52,272 nucleotides of DNA, from positions 1-52,272 of the forward strand of contig CAWHPS010000004.1 of the NCBI GenBank assembly GCA_963831235.1, written 5' to 3'. This document shows positions 36,712 to 45,470 of this stretch, in pieces (position 1 is the first letter of the stretch; each line of letters opens with the position of its first letter). Under the pieces are notes generated by a model that ran no database searches, was not told the origin of the DNA, and was given only the letters and a program-made list of their open reading frames with translations. The translations under genes and the position numbers were made by a program. The DNA is from CAWHPS01 sp963831235. GTDB taxonomy: Bacteria; Fibrobacterota; OXYB2-FULL-49-7; JAEUSG01.

Positions 36712-37917
36712 ATGGTAAAAATACCTGATGGAGGCGTTACTTCTGCCAAAGGTTTCATGGCAGCTGGTGTTGCTTGCGGCATCAAAGCATCAGGCAAACC
36801 TGATCTTGCCCTGTTGTCCACCAAAGTCCCCTCACTTTCAGAATGTGCGACAACAACAAATCTTTTCGCGGCTGCACCTGTTTTCTGGTGCAGAAAGGTA
36901 CACGGCCTAAAACGTAATGTTTTTGGAATTGCCGTAAACAGCGGCTCAGCCAATGCAGCAACAGGAAAACAAGGCGAAAAAAACGCTAAAACAATGGCTG
37001 AAATAACTGCGCATGCAATTAAGTGCAAACCTGAGGAAGTATACATAGCAAGCACAGGGGTAATAGGCAAACAATTACCCATGGACAAGATAGAAAAAGG
37101 CATAAAGCTTGGCGCCGCATGCCTCTCTGAAAACGGCGGCGGGGCCTTTGCGAGGGCAATCCTTACAACAGATTTGGTACAGAAAGAGATTGCAATCAAA
37201 CTATCCATATCAGGAAAAACAATAATAATCGGAGGATGTTGCAAAGGATCCGGTATGATCCACCCTCGGCTTGCAACAATGCTGGCATTTATTACAACCG
37301 ACGCAGACATAACAGGCAAAGCCTTGAGCAAAGCCTTCAAATATGCTGTTTCAAAAAGTTTCAACCGCATTACGGTTGATGGAGACACAAGCACCAATGA
37401 TATGGTTACACTCCTCGCAAATGGTGAAGCCGGAAACAAAGTCATATCCGGAGGCCCTGCACTGGCTGAATTCACAAACGGGCTCTTATTTGTATTCAGG
37501 GAACTTGCAAAAATGATTGTCAAGGACGGTGAAGGCGCAACAAAACTTGTTGCAATCAAGGTCAAGGGCGCTAAAACCGAAATGGACGCTGACAAAGCCG
37601 CGCGCGCTGTGGCACATTCACCCTTGGTAAAGACCGCGCTTTTCGGCAACGATCCCAACTGGGGACGAATAATGGCTGCAATTGGATATTCAGGTATCAA
37701 GATGAAGCCTGAAAAAAGCGAACTCTCCCTTTGTGGAATACTGCTTGTTAAAAACGGCGAGCCTATTGATTTCGACGCTCAAAAGGCTCATGATCTGCTA
37801 AAACAAAAGAATGTTGACATTATTGTTGATCTTCATATAGGCAAGGCCGAAGCTGAGATTTTCACCTGTGATCTTTCCTATGATTATGTAAAAATAAACG
37901 CTGAGTATCATACATGA
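36712..37917 (+). CDS. argJ: Arginine biosynthesis bifunctional protein ArgJ
   Basis: A 401-residue protein that transfers the acetyl group from N-acetylornithine to glutamate and can also use acetyl-CoA. Landmarks are GVTSAKGFMAAGVACGIK, STGVIGKQLPMDKI, GMIHPRLATMLAFITTD with the self-cleavage site before Thr189, and NDPNWGRIMAAIGYSG. A ribosome site CAAGGA precedes the ATG. It overlaps rpiB by four bases, so argJ, rpiB and glyA are probably one operon. Confidence 0.94.
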   Translation: MVKIPDGGVTSAKGFMAAGVACGIKASGKPDLALLSTKVPSLSECATTTNLFAAAPVFWCRKVHGLKRNVFGIAVNSGSANAATGKQGEKNAKTMAEITAHAIKCKPEEVYIASTGVIGKQLPMDKIEKGIKLGAACLSENGGGAFARAILTTDLVQKEIAIKLSISGKTIIIGGCCKGSGMIHPRLATMLAFITTDADITGKALSKAFKYAVSKSFNRITVDGDTSTNDMVTLLANGEAGNKVISGGPALAEFTNGLLFVFRELAKMIVKDGEGATKLVAIKVKGAKTEMDADKAARAVAHSPLVKTALFGNDPNWGRIMAAIGYSGIKMKPEKSELSLCGILLVKNGEPIDFDAQKAHDLLKQKNVDIIVDLHIGKAEAEIFTCDLSYDYVKINAEYHT

Positions 37918-38357
37918 CTCAAAAAAGACTTGTAATCGGAAGTGATCACGGCGGGTTTGAGCTTAAGGAAAAACTCAAAACCATGATGGCAAAAGATGGA
38001 TATGAACTTGAGGATGTGGGTACCCATTCATCTGTCAGCACCGACTACCCTATTTATGTCAAAGCGGTTGTAAAATCGGTTCTTTCCGGAAAATTCAATA
38101 AAGGCATCCTTATTTGTGGGACCGGCCTTGGCGTCTGCATAGCGGCAAACCGTTACAAAGGCATTCGCGCTGCCCTATGCAACACAAAAGAACTTGCTGA
38201 AATGGCTGCAATGCACAATAATGCCAACATACTTTGCCTTGGTGGACGCACAACCAACGCAGACACCGCCCTTGAAATAATAAAAACATGGCTCACCACC
38301 CCATTTGAAGGTGGCCGCCATGAAAAACGCATAAACATGCTTGATGAGGAGGCCTAA
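37914..38357 (+). CDS. rpiB: Ribose-5-phosphate isomerase B
   Basis: A 147-residue RpiB/LacAB-type isomerase interconverting ribose-5-phosphate and ribulose-5-phosphate in the pentose phosphate pathway. IGSDHGGFELKEKLK opens the protein, and ICGTGLGVCIAANRYKGIRAALC contains the catalytic Cys (about residue 65). It overlaps argJ and runs directly into glyA. Confidence 0.94.
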   Translation: MTQKRLVIGSDHGGFELKEKLKTMMAKDGYELEDVGTHSSVSTDYPIYVKAVVKSVLSGKFNKGILICGTGLGVCIAANRYKGIRAALCNTKELAEMAAMHNNANILCLGGRTTNADTALEIIKTWLTTPFEGGRHEKRINMLDEEA

Positions 38358-38360
38358 ACC

Positions 38361-39671
38361 ATGCCAATAAAAATCACCATGCAAAACCTTAAAAAGTACG
38401 ATAATAAAATATTCGATATGATATCACGTGAGGAGCGCAGGCAGGAAGAGGGTATGGAACTCATTGCATCCGAGAACTATATTTCCCGGTCTGTAATGGA
38501 AGCCATGGGCACGATTCTTAACAACAAATATTCTGAAGGCTATCCCGGTAAACGCTATTATGCCGGCAATGAGATCATCGACGAGATCGAGCAATGCGCA
38601 ATTGATCGCGCAAAAAAACTTTTCGGATGCGAGCATGTCAATGTCCAGCCTCTTTCAGGAAGCCCTGCCAACCTTGCCGTATATTTTGCGACAATAAAAC
38701 CCGGTGACAAGGTACTTGGCCTGGCCCTTGACCATGGCGGTCATTTGTCACATGGACACAAGGTCAATTTCTCAGGCATGATGTACAACTTCATACAATA
38801 CCAGGTCGAATATGAAACAGGCCGAATAAATATGGACCAGGTTCGGGAGATAGCAGAGCGCGAAAGACCGAAGATGATTCTTGCAGGTTTTTCTGCTTAT
38901 TCGCGAAACCTTGACTGGAAGAGGTTCAAAGAAATTGCCGACAGCGTTGGCGCAATAACCTTTGCTGATATCGCCCATATCGCAGGATTAATAGCAGGAA
39001 AGCAGATCGATTCTCCAATACCATATTTTGACATTGTTTCAACCACCACGCATAAAACCCTTCGCGGACCTCGCGGCGCAATAATTATGTGCAAGGAAAA
39101 ATTCGCTCAAGCAATTGATACAGCCGTATTCCCCGGCTTGCAGGGTGGTCCACACGATCATATCAACGCAGCCAAAGCAGTTGCTTTCAAGGAGGCACTT
39201 GAACCCTCATTCAAGGGATATGCAAAACAAGTAATAAAAAACTCCAAGGCCTTGTCCGATGCCCTTAAAAAGCATGGATTTAAAATCGTATCTGATGGTA
39301 CAGACAATCACCTTATGGTTGTGGATGTAACAAGCCGCAATGTTTCCGGTCTCACGGCTGAAAGGGCGCTCGACATCGCACACATATCGTGTTCAAGAAG
39401 CACCATTCCTTTTGACCCGCGCAAGCCGTATAATCCCAGTGGTGTACGTCTTGGCACGCCTGCTGTTACAACACGGGGTATGAAAGAAAAAGACATGGAA
39501 AAGCTGGCTCAATGGATAGACCGCATTATGACCATTGCTGCGGTTGATCCAAGATATCAGGAAATGAAAGGTCCGGAGATTGTGGCAATATTAAAGAAGA
39601 GTACTGAACTTAAAAAGATAAAAGAAGAAGTAAAAGAGTTCTGTTTAAAGTTTCCCCTGTTCAGGGACTAA
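38361..39671 (+). CDS. glyA: Serine hydroxymethyltransferase
   Basis: A 436-residue PLP enzyme converting serine and tetrahydrofolate to glycine and methylene-tetrahydrofolate. Family landmarks are ELIASENYISRSVMEAMG, NKYSEGYPGKRYYAGNE, FADIAHIAGLIAG and the PLP-binding VSTTTHKTLRGPRG (Lys about residue 231). The length is slightly above the average 415-420, with extra C-terminal residues. It begins three bases after rpiB and is followed by a deaminase gene at 19 bases. Confidence 0.95.
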   Translation: MPIKITMQNLKKYDNKIFDMISREERRQEEGMELIASENYISRSVMEAMGTILNNKYSEGYPGKRYYAGNEIIDEIEQCAIDRAKKLFGCEHVNVQPLSGSPANLAVYFATIKPGDKVLGLALDHGGHLSHGHKVNFSGMMYNFIQYQVEYETGRINMDQVREIAERERPKMILAGFSAYSRNLDWKRFKEIADSVGAITFADIAHIAGLIAGKQIDSPIPYFDIVSTTTHKTLRGPRGAIIMCKEKFAQAIDTAVFPGLQGGPHDHINAAKAVAFKEALEPSFKGYAKQVIKNSKALSDALKKHGFKIVSDGTDNHLMVVDVTSRNVSGLTAERALDIAHISCSRSTIPFDPRKPYNPSGVRLGTPAVTTRGMKEKDMEKLAQWIDRIMTIAAVDPRYQEMKGPEIVAILKKSTELKKIKEEVKEFCLKFPLFRD

Positions 39672-39689
39672 AAAGCGGAACACCTGCCA

Positions 39690-40148
39690 ATGCCGTCAAA
39701 ACTTCCTAAAAAAACGCGTTCAGACTGGAACAGCTACTTCATTGAAATTGCAAGAGTTGTGGCAAAGCGCTCAACATGTGATAGAAACCAGGTCGGGGCT
39801 GTTATCACACGTGACAACATAATACTTTCAACAGGATACAACGGCAGCATCAGGCGATTACCCCATTGTGATGAGGCAGGTCATCATATTATAAATAACC
39901 ATTGTACAAATACGGTCCACGCTGAAGCAAACGCCATTATTCAAGCTGCTTATTCCGGGGTCTCAATAAAGGATTCAACAATTTATACGACATCAAACCC
40001 CTGCTGGAATTGTTTTAAACTAATTGCAAACTCGGGAATAAAACGGATTGTGTACGATAAAACTTATGGCCTTGACCTCACAAGAATAAAAATCGCGGCC
40101 AAAAAGTCGTGCATTAAAATTCTACAATGCTCCTTCAAGAAACAATAA
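39690..40148 (+). CDS. Deoxycytidylate (dCMP) deaminase
   Basis: A 152-residue zinc-dependent deaminase of the CDA fold. TVHAEANAIIQAA supplies the zinc His and the catalytic Glu, and TSNPCWNCFKLI supplies the two zinc Cys. It deaminates dCMP to dUMP, supporting thymidylate synthesis; the adjacent glyA supplies methylene-tetrahydrofolate for the same product, which fits the operon. ComEB-like proteins are also this family. Its 3' end overlaps the convergent alkyltransferase by 27 bases. Confidence 0.9.
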   Translation: MPSKLPKKTRSDWNSYFIEIARVVAKRSTCDRNQVGAVITRDNIILSTGYNGSIRRLPHCDEAGHHIINNHCTNTVHAEANAIIQAAYSGVSIKDSTIYTTSNPCWNCFKLIANSGIKRIVYDKTYGLDLTRIKIAAKKSCIKILQCSFKKQ

Positions 40149-40610
40149 CTTCTCTTTTAGTTTTTTTCCTTGACCAAAATTTCCAATCGCACCACTTGAC
40201 AGAATTACTCTATGGCATGGAATTAAAAGAGGCAAAGGATTGTTTGCCATAACAGAACCCACCGCTCTTGCAGCACCCTTGAATCCTGCAAGAGAAGCCA
40301 ATTCGCCGTAGGTAATGGTTTTGCCAAAACCTATTTTTCTTAATGCTTGCAGTACCTTGCCGGAAAAGCCATCCTTATTGAATAAAAGAGGTTCACTGAA
40401 CTCAACGGAAAGTCCATTGAAATACATATCGAGCTGTTTTTTCAGGTTTGAAAAATCATAGCCATTGTCGATGGTTTGTTTCTTTGAGAATGATACCTCA
40501 ATAATTCCATTTGGAATCGCTTTGAAACTGAACTTACAAATTGGGGATTCATAAAAAAATATGGAAAAAGCCCTGTTTTTAGCCTCGAAACCGGTTGAAG
40601 ATGCTACCAT
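40122..40610 (-). CDS. ogt: Methylated-DNA--protein-cysteine methyltransferase
   Basis: A 162-residue single-use DNA repair protein. The acceptor Cys is in LLIPCHRVI, and GFGKTITYGELASLAGFKGAARAVGSVMANNPLP is the typical DNA-binding region. It removes methyl groups from O6-methylguanine. The N-terminal half is short and diverged, as in Ogt/MGMT relatives lacking the Ada domain. It is transcribed toward the glyA operon, overlapping the last gene. Confidence 0.92.
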   Translation of the reverse strand: MVASSTGFEAKNRAFSIFFYESPICKFSFKAIPNGIIEVSFSKKQTIDNGYDFSNLKKQLDMYFNGLSVEFSEPLLFNKDGFSGKVLQALRKIGFGKTITYGELASLAGFKGAARAVGSVMANNPLPLLIPCHRVILSSGAIGNFGQGKKLKEKLLFLEGAL

Positions 40611-40786
40611 AACTAATTGATTTCCTGTTTATTACGACATACCTAGAAACCACTTTAACTGTTATTGGTTGACAAAAATTATTTAATTGATTATTTTAAA
40701 TTATTATCATTATACTAAAGCTTATTTAAAAACCATTCGATATTATGATATTGCAATATAATATTGCAGTATTACAAAAGTAAAAC

Positions 40787-42616
40787 ATGAAGAAATTGAT
40801 ATTTACCGATAATGATCAGGGCGGCATAATTCAAATAGCCAACATCAAGGGTGGTGTGGGCAAGTCCACGATTGCCACTAATCTTGCAGCATGCTTTGCA
40901 AGCCGTGGGCCGACACTGCTTATCGACCTTGATGTCCAGGGATGCGCGACCGCCGCATTTGGCAAGGAGCCTTCGAAGTTCGTAAAGTCCAGTTATAATC
41001 TATTTACAAACCGCTACTATCTGCCCGATACTATAGCTCCATCAAAAAACAACAGGACACTTTTAGGGAGGTTCAAAAACAAGCTTCGCCGCACGGTCCT
41101 TGGCAGGACTAGTATAACAGACCTTAAAGTCAACATCATGCCCGGACTCGATTTGATCCCCGCAAACTCAAGCCTGTTTGCGAGGCTCGGCCGTAGGGAG
41201 CTTAAAAACTTTCACTTCTCCCTCAAGGTCTGCAGGGAATACTATAAATATATCGTCATAGACACCGCCTCCGTTTGGGATGATCTTGTTAAACGCCTTT
41301 TTATAATATCTGATCTGAATCTTATACCCGTGACCTTGAACGCCCTTTCAACCAAAAGTCTTAAGGAATATGTAATAGAAATAGCCAAACTTATGCGGAA
41401 GAATAAAAGAATAAACGTCCGCATTGTAAAGAACGAGGTTTATGGAGGAATATCTCTTCAGAACCGTGGCAAAACAAGGACCATGAACGAAAACAGGGCG
41501 TTTCTTCACTCGCTTTTCGAATCATTCGCTAAAATGACCGGAACAGGCACCATATCAATCCCCCGCTCCATTGTCCTGAACCTTGAAATTCCTGAAGCAT
41601 CAATAATCAGATCAGCTCAGGACAGCGGGGTCTCGCTAACACAACTGAAGTTTTCCGGCCCGCTTAAAAGAGCATTCGATCAATTAACCGACTCGGTCCA
41701 GTTCCTACTTAACCGCATCCACAATGCAGGACTTACCCCATATAAGCCGCGCACAATGGTTTTTAATTATTTCAAGACATTTGCCAAGGCGGCTGTTTTT
41801 CTCTTTGCAACACTTTATGCAAGCAGGACCTTTGACGGTGATGTCCCTCCGGTACGCACCCCCCCCCAGCTGGAGCAGACACGAGTCAAACCGACAAATT
41901 ACATATTCCAGAATAACGAATCACTTTATCAAATAGCCAAATTTGCTATTTGTGAATATCGGGCTGTAATACCTTCAGGAAATGAAATCGACAAGTATGT
42001 CAACGAGCTCGTTGACATACATAATCTCACTGCAAGGGAAAGAAGACAGCCGATTATTTCTTCAAGCAACAGAATTGAACCCGGAACTGAGATAGTCCTT
42101 TACCCTCCATCATTCCTTCACAACAAGAATTATGATGTTGACTCAAAAATCTTTGAGTATTATAAGACCATCGTAAAGGACGAATACGCTTATATTACCG
42201 GCTTGTGGGATGAGCGCGGTACAGGGGGCGGAACGCCCCACACCGGAGTCGATATCGCATGCCGGATGCGGACGCCGATTATAGCGCCTATAGATGGAAT
42301 CGCATTCACGGAAAATTCCGGTTGAGGCGGCAACATGGTAATAATCCATAAAGACGATTTCGCGCTGCTTTTCGCGCACATGGACAGCCGCGCGGTCAAG
42401 AACGGTGATCCCGTGACCAAGGGCCAGGTAATAGGTTATGTTGGTGTAACCGGGGTCACATCAGGACCGCATGTACATTTCGGCTACGGAATCCGGTCTC
42501 CTGGCCATCCAGGCAAATACGAATATATTGATCCTAACAACTGGGTTTTCCGTCTTAATTTCGTTAACAGGGAAAAGGAAAATTCGGAGATCGTACTTTC
42601 GCGCAATACAAACTAA
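40787..42616 (+). pseudogene. ParA-like ATPase fused to a membrane segment and M23 peptidase, interrupted by TGA
   Basis: The frame is one continuous reading from 40787 to 42616 (609 residues if intact). Residues 1-320 form a ParA/MinD-like ATPase with deviant Walker A KGGVGKST (about residue 25), LLIDLDVQG and YIVIDTAS. A hydrophobic segment (AKAAVFLFATLYASRTF, about 332-350) is followed by a LysM-like stretch (ESLYQIAKFAI, then a hydrophobic closure). The C-terminal M23 metallopeptidase has HTGVDIA (about 485) and HVHFGYG (about 562), the two zinc-binding motifs. An in-frame TGA at 42323-42325 (codon 513) splits the peptidase between them. It lies at the W of the common G-W-x-G motif, so TGG-to-TGA is likely. 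I know of no standard family with this combination. Confidence 0.8.
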
Positions 42617-42670
42617 TGTCTCATTTATAAAAAACCTAACTTTGAGATTATATTTTTCACAGTAGTACTA

Positions 42671-42925
42671 ATGAGTAGTTTCACAAAAATACTGATAAGA
42701 ATTCTACAAGGTAATTCAGATCATAATATTCAGTTTTCGGAAATTTGTCTTGTGTTGGAGAGATTAGGTTTTCAATTGAGAGTAAAAGGAAGCCACCATA
42801 TTTATTATCGAGAAAACATCGAGGAAATTATAAACATACAAGCGCAAGGGAACAAGGCTAAACCTTATCAGATAAAACAGGTTCGCAATCTTATTCTGAA
42901 ATACAAACTGGCAGGAGAAACATAA
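42671..42925 (+). CDS. hicA: HicA-type toxin (mRNA interferase)
   Basis: An 84-residue protein with a dsRBD-like fold, as in HicA. The key His lies in VKGSHHIYYR, preceded by LERLGFQLR and followed by a hydrophobic strand (EEIINIQ). HicA degrades mRNA when not blocked by its antitoxin. The stop shares bases with the HicB start (ATAATGAG), the normal operon order. It lies 54 bases after the ParA-M23 gene. Confidence 0.85.
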   Translation: MSSFTKILIRILQGNSDHNIQFSEICLVLERLGFQLRVKGSHHIYYRENIEEIINIQAQGNKAKPYQIKQVRNLILKYKLAGET

Positions 42926-43146
42926 TGAGAAACCATACAAACAAATACGAAGTCATCATTTACTGGAGTAACGAAGACAATTCTTTTATTGCGGAAGTGC
43001 CGGAACTTTCCGGATGCGCCTCTGATGGAAAGACTTATATTGAAGCACTTAAAAATGTCCAAATTGTGATCGAGGAATGGACCGAGACTGCTAAAAAACT
43101 AGGTAGAGCAATTCCGGAACCTCGTGGACGCCTTGCCTATGCATGA
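42925..43146 (+). CDS. hicB: HicB-type antitoxin
   Basis: A 73-residue protein of the HicB family with EVIIYWSNEDNSFIAEVPELSGCASDG, then helices ending in EEWTETAKKLGRAIPEPRG. It lacks the C-terminal DNA-binding domain seen in longer HicB proteins, so it may neutralise HicA but not repress on its own. It is coupled to hicA by an overlap. Confidence 0.85.
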   Translation: MRNHTNKYEVIIYWSNEDNSFIAEVPELSGCASDGKTYIEALKNVQIVIEEWTETAKKLGRAIPEPRGRLAYA

Positions 43147-43241
43147 TTAGGACAACCTAACCATCAAACATCTCAGACCTATTTCATCATTCTATAATTT
43201 TAGCCACATATCCTTATGATGTTAGTTATATTTATTCAAAA

Positions 43242-44711
43242 ATGAATATTTTCGATCACTTTTATCCCCTCTACCCTGCCTTTGCCAACGATTATATTAA
43301 CAATGGATTTGTCAGGCGACTTTTCCATTATTCCCCGGACTTAAAAGGTATAAGCGAGAGGATTGGGGTATTAAAAGAAATGGAATTTGATCGGCTGCAA
43401 ATCCGAGATCTGCTACTACAACAGAACATAAAACATTCCTGCACTGAAAAAACAATCCAGAACATTGAATCCATAACCAATAAGGACAGTGTCATTGTTT
43501 CCTGCGGACATCAGTCCTGCCTTGCCGGAGGGCCTCTTTATGTGGCATATAAAATCCTGACGGCAATTAAAACTGCCGAACTGATAAGTAATACACTTAA
43601 AATACCGGTTGTGCCTCTTTTTTGGCTTGCAACTGATGATGATGACATTAATGAGGTTAAATCAGCTTCTTTCCCATTTTTGCCGGATTTGATTTTCGAT
43701 AATAAGGGATATTCAGGCATGTCAGGTTTTTTGCCTAATCCATCAAGCTCATTAACAAATATCCCTGCAATACAAGCTGATAATTGGGCCCATTATCATT
43801 TGAAAATAATACATAAGATATTCGGCGAGTTTGGGATAATAACAGTTGATCCACTTCATTCCACTACCCAAAAATTAAGACAGCCTTTTTTTAATGCCTT
43901 TCAGAAAAAAACAAATGAAGCAAGGGCTGCTGCTGAAAAACAAATCAGCGTAATAGTAGATGCAGGCTTTAAGCCCCAGGTCAAGACACGAAAAGATGAC
44001 ACTTTCCTTTACGAAATAATCAACAACAAACGTAAAAGATTACCCGAAGCAACAAAAATCAATAACGAATCATTATCCACATCAGCCCTATCCCGGTTGA
44101 TGTCCATCGAATATTCGCTCCCCATTGCCGTTGAAATAAGCGGCCCTTCTGAAATAGCCTATCATGGTGAAACAGCCCTTATGTATGAAACAATCGGACG
44201 GACAATGCCTGTTATAATTCCACGCTTTTCAGCCACACTCTTTCGCAAAAACGACATTAAAGCGATACAAGAGGCAAACATCACACCTTTGGATATTATA
44301 ACGAATAGAAACATGGCTGAAAAACAGGCGTCTGAATTGAGTTTGACAGAAGATTCATTGAGCTTTCTGGAAGAGTTGAAAGAAAAACTTGCCAGGGATT
44401 TCAAGGATGCAAAAGAATCCCTGACAGTCCTTGATCCCTCTCTTGCAGGCAGTGCTGACGCTGCTTTTAGGAAAGCAATGAGCATCCATGGCTATCTTTA
44501 TAAGAAGGCTTTAAATTCAATAAGACGCAAACTGTTTGTCAACGACACTCCCCTTAAAGCTGCAATGGATTTTACATATCCGAATTCATTGCAGGAAAGA
44601 AAGTTCAATTTTATATATTTTACGGATAAAAGTCCCTGCTTTCAGAATGAAATCCTGGATTTAATTAACCCATTTGATTTCATGCACCAGTTGATTGAAT
44701 TAAAAGGATAA
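43242..44711 (+). CDS. bshC: Putative bacillithiol synthase BshC
   Basis: A 489-residue protein of the BshC family, thought to add Cys to glucosaminyl-malate in the last step of bacillithiol synthesis. Recognisable features are VIVSCGHQSCLAGGPLYVAYKILTAI (usually T-G-Q-Q here), LFWLATDDDDINEV with the metal or nucleotide-like acidic run, and SGPSEIAYHGE. The helical tail (EELKEKLARDFKDAKESL) is coiled coil. bshB1 begins six bases downstream, then bshA, which strongly supports the call. Confidence 0.9.
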   Translation: MNIFDHFYPLYPAFANDYINNGFVRRLFHYSPDLKGISERIGVLKEMEFDRLQIRDLLLQQNIKHSCTEKTIQNIESITNKDSVIVSCGHQSCLAGGPLYVAYKILTAIKTAELISNTLKIPVVPLFWLATDDDDINEVKSASFPFLPDLIFDNKGYSGMSGFLPNPSSSLTNIPAIQADNWAHYHLKIIHKIFGEFGIITVDPLHSTTQKLRQPFFNAFQKKTNEARAAAEKQISVIVDAGFKPQVKTRKDDTFLYEIINNKRKRLPEATKINNESLSTSALSRLMSIEYSLPIAVEISGPSEIAYHGETALMYETIGRTMPVIIPRFSATLFRKNDIKAIQEANITPLDIITNRNMAEKQASELSLTEDSLSFLEELKEKLARDFKDAKESLTVLDPSLAGSADAAFRKAMSIHGYLYKKALNSIRRKLFVNDTPLKAAMDFTYPNSLQERKFNFIYFTDKSPCFQNEILDLINPFDFMHQLIELKG

Positions 44712-44716
44712 ATCCT

Positions 44717-45463
44717 ATGGAAACATCCCTATTACGAGTTGAAGTTCTTGCAATAGGTGCGCACCCTGATGACGTTGATCTTGCCTGCTCCGGAACCCTT
44801 GCCAAAATGGTTGAAGCCGGGCATAAAGTGGGTGTTATTGACCTTACTGCCGGAGAAATGGGCACACGAGGAGACAGGGAAACCAGGCTTCGTGAATCTC
44901 ATGATGCGGGTGAAATAATGGGCCTCTCCTTCCGTGCATGCTTGTATATGCCCGATACGATGCTAGAGAAACGATTGGATTACGAGAAGAAAATTGTTGA
45001 TGCAATTCGTATTGTTCGGCCAAGGATTCTAATGTTGCCACTGGGATACGACACTCACCCCGACCACCTGGCAGCTTCTGAACTGGCATCATCCGCCTGG
45101 TACAAGGCGGGCTTTGGCAAATATGATTCAAAGGAAAAGCCATTCAGACCTGAGCGAATGGTCCGTTATTTTCTGGGTCAGGAAGCCACGCCAAGCTTTG
45201 TGGTTGACGTATCAGCACAGATGGAAAAAAGACGCAATGCGATTTTATCTTTCAAGTCCCAGTTCTTTAATAATGATTCGGGTAAATTCGAGGGCAAAAC
45301 AAAACTTGTGTTGCCAAATTTTCTTGACCAACTTGAAACCCGCCTTAAATATTACGGCAGCCGAATCCTGAAACCTTACGGTGAGCCGTTTTTAATAAAA
45401 GAACTCCCTGAAATCACCCATCCTGCAATTCTTGCAGACGAATCCTCTGTTTTCAGGGACTAA
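44717..45463 (+). CDS. bshB1: Bacillithiol deacetylase BshB1
   Basis: A 248-residue zinc-dependent LmbE/PIG-L type deacetylase. The motif AIGAHPDDVDLACSGTL gives the zinc ligands, ETRLRESHDAGEIMGL is a family block, and THPDHLAASELA is the second metal-ligand block. It converts N-acetylglucosaminyl malate to the free amine. A ribosome site AAGGAT precedes it. The gene is sandwiched between bshC and bshA. Confidence 0.93.
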   Translation: METSLLRVEVLAIGAHPDDVDLACSGTLAKMVEAGHKVGVIDLTAGEMGTRGDRETRLRESHDAGEIMGLSFRACLYMPDTMLEKRLDYEKKIVDAIRIVRPRILMLPLGYDTHPDHLAASELASSAWYKAGFGKYDSKEKPFRPERMVRYFLGQEATPSFVVDVSAQMEKRRNAILSFKSQFFNNDSGKFEGKTKLVLPNFLDQLETRLKYYGSRILKPYGEPFLIKELPEITHPAILADESSVFRD

Positions 45464-45470
45464 AACAAGA

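Noticed and set aside
36699..37700. Long minus-strand open frame inside argJ
   Set aside because: It is the antisense shadow of argJ, whose motifs are unmistakable.
42323..42325. In-frame TGA as selenocysteine
   Set aside because: M23 peptidases have no selenocysteine at this site, and no obvious downstream SECIS-like hairpin stands out.
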